Below are positions 6,652 through 13,488 of a stretch of 18,282 nt of DNA, piece by piece. Position numbers and translations under genes: made by a program. The stretch comes from JANXVV01 sp038230975 (lineage in GTDB: Bacteria; Planctomycetota; Phycisphaerae; Tepidisphaerales; Tepidisphaeraceae). The stretch covers positions 1 through 18,282 of the forward strand of contig JBBRMF010000086.1 in the NCBI GenBank assembly GCA_038230975.1, written 5' to 3'. Each line of letters begins with the position of its first letter. Within the stretch, counting starts at the first letter, position 1. The notes beneath the pieces were generated by a model. That model saw nothing but the letters and a program-made list of their open reading frames with translations. It was not told the origin of the DNA and did not search any database.

Positions 6652-7911
6652 ATGAACTCGCCCGCTTTTACAACCATTTCGCAGATTGCCGGATGGGTTG
6701 ATGATGCCATCGCCCACACCCCCATCTACGACCTTCACACGCACCTTTATCCGGCCGGTTTTGGATCCTACATGCTATGGGGCATTGATGAGTTGTTGAC
6801 CTATCACTACCTGATCGCCGAGACGGTCCGCGCGACGAATATTCCGTACAACCAGTATTGGGCCCTGACTCAGTCGCAGCAGGCGGACCTGAATTGGAAG
6901 ACACTTTTTGTCGATCGCGCACCGGTGAGCGAAGCTTGCCGGGGAGTGGTGACGCTGCTTCACAGGCTCGGGCTGGATCTATCCAGCAAGAGCCTGGCGG
7001 ACTATCGCGGTTGGTACGCGGGCCAAAAACCGGCAGAGTTGGTGGGCAAGGTTTTTGATTTAGCCAACGTCCATACGGCGGTCATGACCAATGATGCGCT
7101 GGACCCCAACGAGCGCGACCTGTGGTTGAAAGGCGGCGACATCGACCCGCGATTCAAAGCCGCGCTGCGCGTTGATCCTCTGTTGTATGGCTGGCCGAAC
7201 GTGGCCGACACGCTGCGCGGGTTCGGCTACAAAGTGGGCTCCGAGGTGGGGATGGAATCGATGCGGGAGATTCGACGATTTCTTAATGAGTGGATCGATC
7301 GGATGAAGGCATTGTATGTGGCTGTTTCCTTAAATTCAGATTGGCGATACCCGGATCATTCGCCGATGACGCGGGTCATTCAGGAAGCGATTCTTCCGGT
7401 GACGCAGGAGCGGAACATTCCGTTCGCGGTGATGATCGGCGTGAAGCGACAAGTCAATCCGCAAATGAGGATGGCTGGGGACTCACTCGGCAAAGCAGAT
7501 ATTGATAGCCTCGCGCGATTGTGCGAACAAAACCCGGAAAACAAATTCATGGTGACGATGCTGAGCCGCGAAAATCAGCATGAGCTCTGCGTGACAGCTC
7601 GCAAATGTCCAAACCTGTTTCTCTTCGGCTGCTGGTGGTTCCTCAACAACCCAAGCCTGATCGAAGAAATGACCCGCATGCGCATGGAACTGCTGGGTAC
7701 CAGCTTTGTGCCGCAGCACAGTGATTGTCGGATATTAGATCAGTTGATTTATAAGTGGGACCATAGCCGCAAGATCATCGGAAAAGTTGTCACGGATAAA
7801 TTTGACGATTTGGCGGCGAGTGGTTGGCCGGTGACACAGGCGGAAATTCAGAGGACGGTGAAGGGGTATTTGAGTGGGAATTTTGAGGGTTTTTTGGCGA
7901 GGACGGTTTAA
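6652..7911 (+). CDS. Glucuronate isomerase-like (UxaC-family) protein, divergent
   Basis: A 419-residue protein of the amidohydrolase-fold uronate isomerase family. UxaC converts D-glucuronate to fructuronate or galacturonate to tagaturonate. The N-terminal metal motif D-L-H-T-H-L-Y-P (27-34) gives H29 and H31. The following block I-D-E-L-L-T-Y-H-Y-L-I-A-E-T matches the UxaC arrangement. Further on are F-G-C-W-W-F-L-N-N-P (about 322-331), equivalent to the UxaC G-W-W-F segment, and a C-terminal Q-H-S-D-C-R region resembling the family's D-S-R. It is shorter than typical UxaC (about 470) and diverged, so another sugar-acid substrate is possible. No ribosome-binding site is seen at ATG 6652. 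The divergent neighbour is a lactonase. Confidence 0.75.
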   Translation: MNSPAFTTISQIAGWVDDAIAHTPIYDLHTHLYPAGFGSYMLWGIDELLTYHYLIAETVRATNIPYNQYWALTQSQQADLNWKTLFVDRAPVSEACRGVVTLLHRLGLDLSSKSLADYRGWYAGQKPAELVGKVFDLANVHTAVMTNDALDPNERDLWLKGGDIDPRFKAALRVDPLLYGWPNVADTLRGFGYKVGSEVGMESMREIRRFLNEWIDRMKALYVAVSLNSDWRYPDHSPMTRVIQEAILPVTQERNIPFAVMIGVKRQVNPQMRMAGDSLGKADIDSLARLCEQNPENKFMVTMLSRENQHELCVTARKCPNLFLFGCWWFLNNPSLIEEMTRMRMELLGTSFVPQHSDCRILDQLIYKWDHSRKIIGKVVTDKFDDLAASGWPVTQAEIQRTVKGYLSGNFEGFLARTV

Positions 7912-7934
7912 ATCGCACTTTACGATAGGAAATC

Positions 7935-7962
7935 ACCACAGACGTCGCAAGAGACGCAGAGG
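7935..7962. repeat. Fragment resembling a common intergenic CACAGA/GACGCAGAGG repeat
   Basis: A purine-rich stretch beginning CCACAGACGTCGCAAG and ending GACGCAGAGG resembles a simple intergenic sequence I have seen in many bacterial genomes (CACAGAGACGCAGAGG type). Only one degenerate copy is present here, so its repeat status rests on memory, not on this window. Confidence 0.25.
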
Positions 7963-7968
7963 TTCACG

Positions 7969-8034
7969 ATGATAGCGATTCCTGTGGAGTTGGTCCCAGC
8001 GGTGCAACGGTTGATCGCGAATACGGGTCGTTAG
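7969..8034 (+). CDS. Possible micro-ORF of 21 codons
   Basis: ATG 7969 is preceded by AGAGG at 7958-7962 with a six-base spacer and runs 21 codons to TAG 8032-8034. The peptide contains IPVELVPAVQRLIA, an amphipathic helix-like stretch reminiscent of the start of small conserved or antitoxin-like proteins. It is the only coding-like signal in the 171-base gap between the isomerase-like gene and the second toxin-antitoxin pair. It may be a real small protein, the decayed end of a gene, or chance. Confidence 0.2.
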   Translation: MIAIPVELVPAVQRLIANTGR

Positions 8035-8082
8035 ATTTTCTATGTGCCGTTAGAAAGGCAGGCGAAATATCTCGTTTACACA

Positions 8083-8397
8083 TTAATCGACATTCGAAGC
8101 CAATGATATCAGCTCTAAATCACGCACGAATTGTCCGATCGTGATTCCGAGAGGGTGCGCAAACGCGAGGCTGGCGAAATTTCGCCCGGAGGCTTGCCAT
8201 GCTTCAGCTCTCGCTTTAAACCTGATGTCTTGAGTAACTAGCAAACGGCGCAACTCGGCGGCTCTTTCGAGTAGTGCAGCATCGTCCAAACAATTCGACC
8301 CATCTTCGATGGCGGTCAAAACATCCACACCCCGCCGTCGCAACTGCTCCGTGATGGATCTGGGAACATGCACATCCATATATAGAGGGACCGCCAT
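8083..8397 (-). CDS. DUF5615 PIN-like toxin-like protein (pair 2)
   Basis: A 104-residue protein with the DUF5615 PIN-like pattern: the N-terminal strand P-L-Y-M-D-V-H-V (D8), R-R-R-G-V-D-V-L-T-A, the acidic C-L-D-D-A-A-L-L-E-R segment (D38, D39), then L-L-V-T-Q-D-I-R-F with D57. The presumed role is a metal-dependent ribonuclease toxin. ATG 8397 follows immediately on the TAA stop of the upstream DUF433-like gene and in the same frame, so translation is very likely coupled. It is only distantly similar to the pair 1 toxin, so this is not a recent duplication. Confidence 0.82.
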   Translation of the reverse strand: MAVPLYMDVHVPRSITEQLRRRGVDVLTAIEDGSNCLDDAALLERAAELRRLLVTQDIRFKARAEAWQASGRNFASLAFAHPLGITIGQFVRDLELISLASNVD

Positions 8398-8712
8398 TTA
8401 GAGGCGCCCTTCATTTCGCATGCGAAGAACGAATTTTGTGGGCGGTGCCGACAAACGTGTGTGCTCACTCTGTCGAAATTCTTCGTTTAATTCTTGATCG
8501 ATCTCTTCCTGATGATCGTAGTAATAGGCCATCGCAGTATGAGCCTCGGCAGGCGTCAAGTGTGGATGCTGGCGACAGATTTCTTCAGGAGACCATCCGT
8601 GAGCCAAATAGTCAGCGACGATCTGTGAGATTCGAATCCGGGGCATTCGCTGGAGCCTAGCTGGCTCACTTTCCAGCTTTTCGATATACGGATATGCAAT
8701 GCCAGTTGCCAT
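8398..8712 (-). CDS. DUF433 antitoxin-like protein, divergent subtype (pair 2)
   Basis: A 104-residue protein from ATG 8712; GTG 8721 would add three residues. It retains the C-terminal half of the DUF433 pattern: I-S-Q-I-V-A-D-Y-L-A-H-G-W-S-P-E-E-I, then H-P-H-L-T-P-A-E-A-H-T-A-M-A-Y-Y-Y. The G-K-P-x-x-R-G-x-R segment seen in pair 1 is replaced by R-M-P-R-I-R. The tail is acidic, then ends with about 25 residues of basic and hydrophobic character, plausibly the toxin-binding part. It lies 28 bases downstream of the LRR gene on the same strand, so it may share that transcript. No clear ribosome-binding site is seen. Confidence 0.78.
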   Translation of the reverse strand: MATGIAYPYIEKLESEPARLQRMPRIRISQIVADYLAHGWSPEEICRQHPHLTPAEAHTAMAYYYDHQEEIDQELNEEFRQSEHTRLSAPPTKFVLRMRNEGRL

Positions 8713-8740
8713 AGTATCCACATTCTAGTGCGCAGTTGTC

Positions 8741-9616
8741 TTACTTCACATCCGCCACAACCTTATCAATATACTTCTTCGGCTCGGCGACGAACTTGGC
8801 TTCGCACTTATCGCAACAGAGGCCGACGAATTTTCCTTCGAACAGGACGACATGCGCCGGGTCGACATCCTTACCGCTGACGGGGCATTTGGTGTTGATC
8901 GCTTTGACCGGAGTGGCGGCGGCAGTGGCTTGAACGGGCTTCTTTTCCTCGGGTTTCTTTTCTTCGGGTTTCTTTTCGGCTGGCTTTTTGTCTTCGGGCT
9001 TCACCGCTTCTTTTTTCGGTTCTGGTTTGGTTTCTACTTTGGCCGGGGTGTACGGCTGGGTGGTCATCGTCATTTCCTCGCCGCGATTAACGTACAGTTC
9101 CGGCAGCGATTTTTTCAACCCGGAAACGCCAGCTTCCGTCACTTTTGTCTGCCATAGAAAAAGACGTTTGAGATTCTTCAGCCCGGAAAGTTCGGTGACC
9201 CCTTTGTCCGTGATGGCCGTGTTATACAAGTTGAGATACGTGAGATTGGCAAGGCCTTTCACGTGCGATAATCCTTCATCGGTCACGGCGGTGCCTTCCA
9301 GGTGAAGGTGGGTGAGGGACGCCATGCCATCCAGATTTGCCAGCCCGGCATTGGTGATGGCGGTGTTGCGCAGATCAAGCTGCTCGACCTTTGGCAGGGC
9401 TTTAACCAGCGCCAGATCCGCATCGCCGGCGTTCTTTCCGACCGTGGAGAGGCTTACGATCAGCGCGTCGCTGTTGGCTGCAACAGGAATGACCAGCCCG
9501 CCCTTCGCCTGCAACTTCGTGGCGGCATCTTTTTGTGCAGCACTCATTTCGGCGCCTTGAGCGGCATTGAGAAAGAAGCAGAAGACGGCCGCCAGCAAAA
9601 ATCCAAATCGTGTCAT
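8741..9616 (-). CDS. Secreted leucine-rich-repeat protein with C-terminal YHS/TRASH-like metal-binding domain
   Basis: A 291-residue protein. ATG 9616 is chosen because AGGAG lies six bases upstream (9623-9627) and it starts a signal peptide (hydrophobic 5-18, cleavage near A-A-Q-G at 18-21). An upstream in-frame start at 9649 would spoil this. Residues 60-180 hold about five LRRs of roughly 24 residues with the pattern L-x-L-x-x-T-x-(I/V)-T-D-x-G. Residues 190-230 are a K-P-E-E linker. Residues 242-290 form a Cys-rich unit (C244-P-V-S-G, then L-C267-C268-D-K-C271 and K-K-Y) like YHS/TRASH heavy-metal domains. The LRR part suggests protein binding outside the cytoplasm, and the tail suggests metal binding. 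The combination is inferred to be one polypeptide since the frame is continuous. Confidence 0.82.
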   Translation of the reverse strand: MTRFGFLLAAVFCFFLNAAQGAEMSAAQKDAATKLQAKGGLVIPVAANSDALIVSLSTVGKNAGDADLALVKALPKVEQLDLRNTAITNAGLANLDGMASLTHLHLEGTAVTDEGLSHVKGLANLTYLNLYNTAITDKGVTELSGLKNLKRLFLWQTKVTEAGVSGLKKSLPELYVNRGEEMTMTTQPYTPAKVETKPEPKKEAVKPEDKKPAEKKPEEKKPEEKKPVQATAAATPVKAINTKCPVSGKDVDPAHVVLFEGKFVGLCCDKCEAKFVAEPKKYIDKVVADVK

Positions 9617-9711
9617 TAAAAACTCCTCAAGGAATAGGGCCCGACCCATGGAGCAAGCTCCGAGGGCTTTAATTCTTACGGTTCGAAGGATAATACCCGA
9701 CTCCGTCCACT

Positions 9712-9739
9712 TTGTTCTCAGCTTCGTGTCTGTTAAACT
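9712..9739 (+). promoter_or_regulatory. Candidate promoter for dnaX
   Basis: TTGTTC (9712-9717) and TAAACT (9734-9739) have a 16-base spacer. Initiation near 9746 would leave a leader of about 17 bases. The surrounding 146-base gap (9617-9762) also carries the divergent LRR promoter, which I could not place, and a small perfect palindrome GGAGCAAGCTCC at 9650-9661. Confidence 0.3.
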
Positions 9740-9762
9740 TCTCCGTCCTACTATTACTCGCT

Positions 9763-11751
9763 ATGGCCTACACCGTTTTAGCCCGCCGTTATCGCTCCGG
9801 AACGTTCGACGAAGTCGTCGGGCAGAACCATATTGCGCAGACATTGAAGAAGGCGATTTCTTCGGGGCGGATCGCGCACGCCTATTTATTCTGCGGCACG
9901 CGGGGGACGGGCAAGACTTCGACGGCGCGCATTTTGGCCAAGGCATTGAACTGTCTGGCCGGTGTGGATGGACCGGTAACGGAGCCTTGCGGCAAATGCT
10001 CATCGTGCCTGGGGGTGGCGCGCGGGGATGATATCGATGTGATTGAAATCGATGCGGCCAGCAACACCGGTGTCGATAATATTCGCGAACTGATTGAAAA
10101 CAGCCAATACCGCCCTGCCCGCAGCCGATTCAAAGTGTACATCATCGACGAAGTACACATGCTCAGTAAGAGCGCGTTCAATGCGCTGTTGAAGATTCTC
10201 GAAGAGCCGCCGAGCCATGTGAAATTTATTTTGGCGACGACCGAACCGGAGAAAGTGCTGGCGACGATTTTATCGCGCTGTCAGCGCTATGATTTTCGGA
10301 ACATTCCCACGCGCGAGATCGCCGCTCACCTGGCGAGTATCTGCAAGCAGGAGCAGATTCAAGCGGATGATGATGCACTGTTTCTTGTCGCTAAAGCCGG
10401 TGCCGGATCGATGCGCGATTCACTGTCGCTGCTCGATCGATTGCTGAGTCTTGGGGAAAAGCATCTGACGGCGGACATGATCGAAAACCTGCTTGGGTTG
10501 CCGAAGAGCCAACTGCTTTTTGATCTGTCGGCGGCGATCGGTCAAGGAGATGTCAAAGGCACACTGAACCAAACCGATGCGATGATTCAAAGCGGGCTGT
10601 CGGTCGATGCGTTTCTGGCTTCGTTCATCGACCACCTGCGGAATTTGCTCGTGCTTTGTGCGTGCGGGATCGAATCCAACCTGGTGGAAGTGCCGGGGCT
10701 TTCGCTGACGGAACTGGCAAAGCAGGCAAAGTCATTCGATACGGTGACGCTTGCGCAGGACATTGCCATCCTCGAAGAACTTCGACGACAAGTGCGGCAA
10801 TCAAACGCAGGACGGGCCTTGCTGGATGCGACGCTGGTTCGGTTGGCATTGTCGGAACAATTCTCATCGGTGGCGGATTTAATGGCGCAGGTGAATGGCG
10901 CACCAGTGACAACGATTCAAAAAAAAAAGGTTGAGTCTGTAGGGGAACCTTCAACTCGAATCCACAAGCCGCAGGCGGAAGCCGCGGTCGACGCACGGGG
11001 TTCTTCGGTTGCGCGGCTCGAAGTACCCGGTGCGTCGCCTATGGTTTCCGCATCCGGCTTGGATGAGACGTCAGTTCGCAAGGTGGTGCAGAAGACGGAG
11101 TATTCTTCCGTGCCTACGCCGGCAGCGCCAATGGACTTGGATTTGGGGGATGAATCGGAGGATGCGCTGCCTTCGGTGGGTAAGGTGTGGGATGAAGGGC
11201 CGAAGCGTTCGCTGGCGACGATCATGGCGGAGTCGAAGCGGAATGCGGCTGCCGTCGCGCCGATTCCGGTTTCCAATTCCATCCCGACCGAACCGGTGGA
11301 TACGAACGATCTGCCAGCCACTTACCAGACGATCCTTGGGCTGATCGGGAAGAGCGGGCCATCGCTCCAGGGGCTGTTATCGCAGGGGCGGTTCCTGGGA
11401 GTGGAGGATGGCCGCGCGGTGATTCGGTTCAGTAAAGGTCAGGAAAACACGCTGAAGATGCTGGAGAAGCATAGCAAGAAAAATCTCATCACGGAGACTT
11501 TGAGCGAGGTGCTGAAACAACAGGTGGGTGTGCGATTCGAGGTGGATTTGAGTGATGAGCCGGCGGCTGCGCCGGTCGCTCAAACAACAACTGCTGCCCC
11601 ATCGCGGCCAATGGCGACTCCGGCAGCGGCACCTCAAGCACCGGCGGTTCCGGGGATTCGACTCACGCCTGAGCTTCGTGCGGAGCTGGAACTAGATCCG
11701 CTGATTCGGGCGCTGATCGATCTCGGTGGAAGTATCGTGAAAGTGGAATGA
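9763..11751 (+). CDS. dnaX: DNA polymerase III subunit tau (with probable gamma short form)
   Basis: Clamp-loader subunit of the replicative polymerase; it opens and loads the sliding clamp and, in the long tau form, tethers the polymerase. ATG 9763 begins the conserved M-A-Y-T-V-L-A-R-R-Y-R and gives 662 residues, a normal tau length; an upstream TTG at 9712 is unlikely. The Walker A motif is G-T-R-G-T-G-K-T-S (45-53). Zinc ligands are C64, C76, C79 and C82. Walker B and the DEAD-like box lie in I-I-D-E-V-H (127-132). Sensor 1 is A-T-T-E-P (158-162) and the arginine finger is in S-R-C (171-173). Domain III runs to about 370. A low-complexity linker (about 385-510) and a C-terminal tau region follow. 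A slippery A10 tract at codons 386-389 should also yield a short form. ybaB follows after 23 bases. Confidence 0.96.
   Translation: MAYTVLARRYRSGTFDEVVGQNHIAQTLKKAISSGRIAHAYLFCGTRGTGKTSTARILAKALNCLAGVDGPVTEPCGKCSSCLGVARGDDIDVIEIDAASNTGVDNIRELIENSQYRPARSRFKVYIIDEVHMLSKSAFNALLKILEEPPSHVKFILATTEPEKVLATILSRCQRYDFRNIPTREIAAHLASICKQEQIQADDDALFLVAKAGAGSMRDSLSLLDRLLSLGEKHLTADMIENLLGLPKSQLLFDLSAAIGQGDVKGTLNQTDAMIQSGLSVDAFLASFIDHLRNLLVLCACGIESNLVEVPGLSLTELAKQAKSFDTVTLAQDIAILEELRRQVRQSNAGRALLDATLVRLALSEQFSSVADLMAQVNGAPVTTIQKKKVESVGEPSTRIHKPQAEAAVDARGSSVARLEVPGASPMVSASGLDETSVRKVVQKTEYSSVPTPAAPMDLDLGDESEDALPSVGKVWDEGPKRSLATIMAESKRNAAAVAPIPVSNSIPTEPVDTNDLPATYQTILGLIGKSGPSLQGLLSQGRFLGVEDGRAVIRFSKGQENTLKMLEKHSKKNLITETLSEVLKQQVGVRFEVDLSDEPAAAPVAQTTTAAPSRPMATPAAAPQAPAVPGIRLTPELRAELELDPLIRALIDLGGSIVKVE
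10918..10942 (+). promoter_or_regulatory. Programmed frameshift / transcriptional slippage site in dnaX
   Basis: A run of ten A's (10919-10928) is read CAA AAA AAA AAG, containing the heptamer A AAA AAG in the frame required for -1 slippage, the same heptamer as in E. coli dnaX. After a -1 shift the next codons are GGT and TGA (10932-10934), giving a product of about 390 residues ending K-G. The +1 frame meets TAG at 10940-10942. A six-pair stem, AAGGTT (10927-10932) with AACCTT (10946-10951), overlaps or follows the site. An A tract this long also permits RNA polymerase slippage, as in Thermus dnaX. I see no well-placed internal Shine-Dalgarno. Confidence 0.7.
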
Positions 11752-11774
11752 ATGAACATGGAAAGGAATGTTAA

Positions 11775-12092
11775 ATGTTTGACATGAATCAACTGATGAA
11801 ACAGGCCCAGGAAATGCAGGGCAAGATGCAGCAGATGCAGGAGGGTTTGGCCCGCAAGCAGATCACAGCCGATGCCGGCGGTGGGATGGTGCAGGCGACG
11901 GTGAATGGCAAGATGGAGCTGGTGAAGCTGAAAATCGACAAGACGAAAGTCGATCTGGCGGATATTGAAATGCTCGAAGATGTGATTATCGCCGCCGTTG
12001 CCGCGGCGCAGAATCGGGCGGGGGAATCGATGGCGCAAGAGATGCAGCGGGCCGCCGGTGAAATGGGTCTGCCACCGGGGATGCTGGGGTGA
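11775..12092 (+). CDS. ybaB: YbaB/EbfC family nucleoid-associated DNA-binding protein
   Basis: A 105-residue protein of the normal family length. YbaB/EbfC dimers bind DNA with a tweezer-like shape and associate with the nucleoid. Features are the N-terminal helix M-F-D-M-N-Q-L-M-K-Q-A-Q-E-M-Q with many Met/Gln residues, the strand segment D-A-G-G-G-M-V-Q-A-T-V-N-G (38-50), and the helix E-D-V-I-I-A-A-V-A-A-A-Q-N-R-A. AAAGGA sits seven bases before ATG 11775. It lies 23 bases after dnaX, the classical pairing. recR, which often completes the trio, is absent; a convergent gene ends six bases beyond. Confidence 0.93.
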   Translation: MFDMNQLMKQAQEMQGKMQQMQEGLARKQITADAGGGMVQATVNGKMELVKLKIDKTKVDLADIEMLEDVIIAAVAAAQNRAGESMAQEMQRAAGEMGLPPGMLG

Positions 12093-12097
12093 GTCAC

Positions 12098-13462
12098 TCA
12101 ACTTTTCTTCATCGGCATGGGTTGCTTGACGACCGGGGATTCTTGCGGCTCGGGTGAATCAAACGCCGGCACACCGGGATAGTGAGAGCGGTTCTGCATC
12201 CACCAGTTTTGCCAGTGGTTGACTGTTTGTTGACAGCTAAAGGGGTCATCACTGCGTAACTGTTCAGGCGTGCGACCGGCGTCACGGCCGGTGAGTCGTC
12301 TTAAACCAAGGGCGGCGTAATAGCGGACTTCGCCGTCGCCGTTTTGCACCAGGCTGATTAAATTAGGGATGGCCCAGGGTGGAGCCACATCCGAAATGAT
12401 TCGCGCGGCTACGGCGCGTTGTGAAGGTTCATGTTTCGATCGATCGGATTCGATGTATCTGGTCAGCGGGATAACAGAATGATCCCCGAGTGCCCGGATT
12501 TCTTCTTCAAACATGAACCCCATTTTCTGTTGGCCGATCTGGGCGAATAGATCATCAATTCGCCGCGTGAGTTCGGGGTTGTCACGTCCTTTCATCACGA
12601 GAATCTCATTGACCCAGCGGGTGGCCAGCGCCAAATCGCGCACTTCGGTTTTGCCTCCGAGATGCCCTTCGGTAACGGCTAACCGTTCACCGGATTGGAG
12701 CGTTTCCTGGCTGCCTTGACCTTTGACGCTAACGGAACCCTCCACCACCGTGAGTACGACCGCTTTGGGTTCAGTGGCCAGATCGAACTGTGTCCCCATT
12801 GCGGTAAATACGGTGCCCATGGCCATCGCTTCAAAGGGTGCTTTGTCGTGCGCGACGGTGGACCAGACTTGTCCTTGCGTCAATTCAAACGTCCGCGGCG
12901 ATTTGAGTTCCACCTGGGTTTGGGCGTTCAGACGAATGTCTGATCCGTCGGTAGTTCGGAATTCACATCGAATGTCCGGGCCGGTGCGCACGAGGGTGCC
13001 GCGCGGGACTTCGCCACCGGTCGCCATGGTGGACCATTCGGTTTGACCGGGGCATTTAAATTGCACAATACCCGTCGACAAAGCTAACCTTGCGATAGAG
13101 CTTTGCCGACTGGTCGGAATGGATGTCGGCTGAACAGCAATAGTCTTACGCTCGTTGCCATGAAATAATCCGAAGGCCAGCGCGAAGCCCGCTGCCGCGG
13201 AGACAAGTATCGCCATCCAGGGGATTCGTCTGGTTGACTTGTGCGGGAGCTGCGCAATGACAGCCTGTGCGACATTGGTCGCAGCGCGTTGTCGCGGCAA
13301 GAACGCCTGCCGTAATTCAGCATGTTGAGCGGCCAACGCATCGCCGGCTGCCGTACAACTCGCACACTCGGCCAGATGAGCCTCTAAAAGCATGCGATCT
13401 TCCGGCGTCAACTCACCGTCGAGTTTTGCGTTGAGGAGGTTTTGCGATTCATCGCAGGTCAT
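12098..13462 (-). CDS. Membrane anti-sigma factor with zinc-finger (ZAS), FecR and HEAT-like regions
   Basis: A 454-residue protein encoded 26 bases after the ECF sigma gene on the same strand. Residues 1-60 form a ZAS-type anti-sigma domain with H29-x3-C33-x2-C36 and an additional C3. One membrane helix lies at about 80-100 (I-P-W-M-A-I-L-V-S-A-A-A-G-F). Residues 130-270 match the FecR fold: G-T-L-V-R-T-G, D-G-S-D-I-R-L-N, G-Q-V-W, A-M-G-T-Q-F and V-V-E-G-S-V-S-V. Residues 315-395 look like HEAT/armadillo helices (G-D-G-E-V-R-Y-Y-A-A-L-G-L-R-R-L). The predicted topology is N-terminus inside holding the sigma factor, and FecR and HEAT parts outside. Its stop is six bases from convergent ybaB. 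Signal and regulon are unknown. Confidence 0.85.
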   Translation of the reverse strand: MTCDESQNLLNAKLDGELTPEDRMLLEAHLAECASCTAAGDALAAQHAELRQAFLPRQRAATNVAQAVIAQLPHKSTRRIPWMAILVSAAAGFALAFGLFHGNERKTIAVQPTSIPTSRQSSIARLALSTGIVQFKCPGQTEWSTMATGGEVPRGTLVRTGPDIRCEFRTTDGSDIRLNAQTQVELKSPRTFELTQGQVWSTVAHDKAPFEAMAMGTVFTAMGTQFDLATEPKAVVLTVVEGSVSVKGQGSQETLQSGERLAVTEGHLGGKTEVRDLALATRWVNEILVMKGRDNPELTRRIDDLFAQIGQQKMGFMFEEEIRALGDHSVIPLTRYIESDRSKHEPSQRAVAARIISDVAPPWAIPNLISLVQNGDGEVRYYAALGLRRLTGRDAGRTPEQLRSDDPFSCQQTVNHWQNWWMQNRSHYPGVPAFDSPEPQESPVVKQPMPMKKS

Positions 13463-13488
13463 ATCGATTGTCTTTACGTTTTGCTCGA

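Noticed and set aside
8741..9160. Plus-strand Phe/Gly-rich frames resembling membrane proteins
   Set aside because: They mirror the K-P-E-E linker of the LRR protein on the opposite strand.
11634..12101. 155-codon His/Leu-rich minus-strand frame
   Set aside because: Antisense to ybaB; composition is the mirror of Met/Gln-rich coding sequence.
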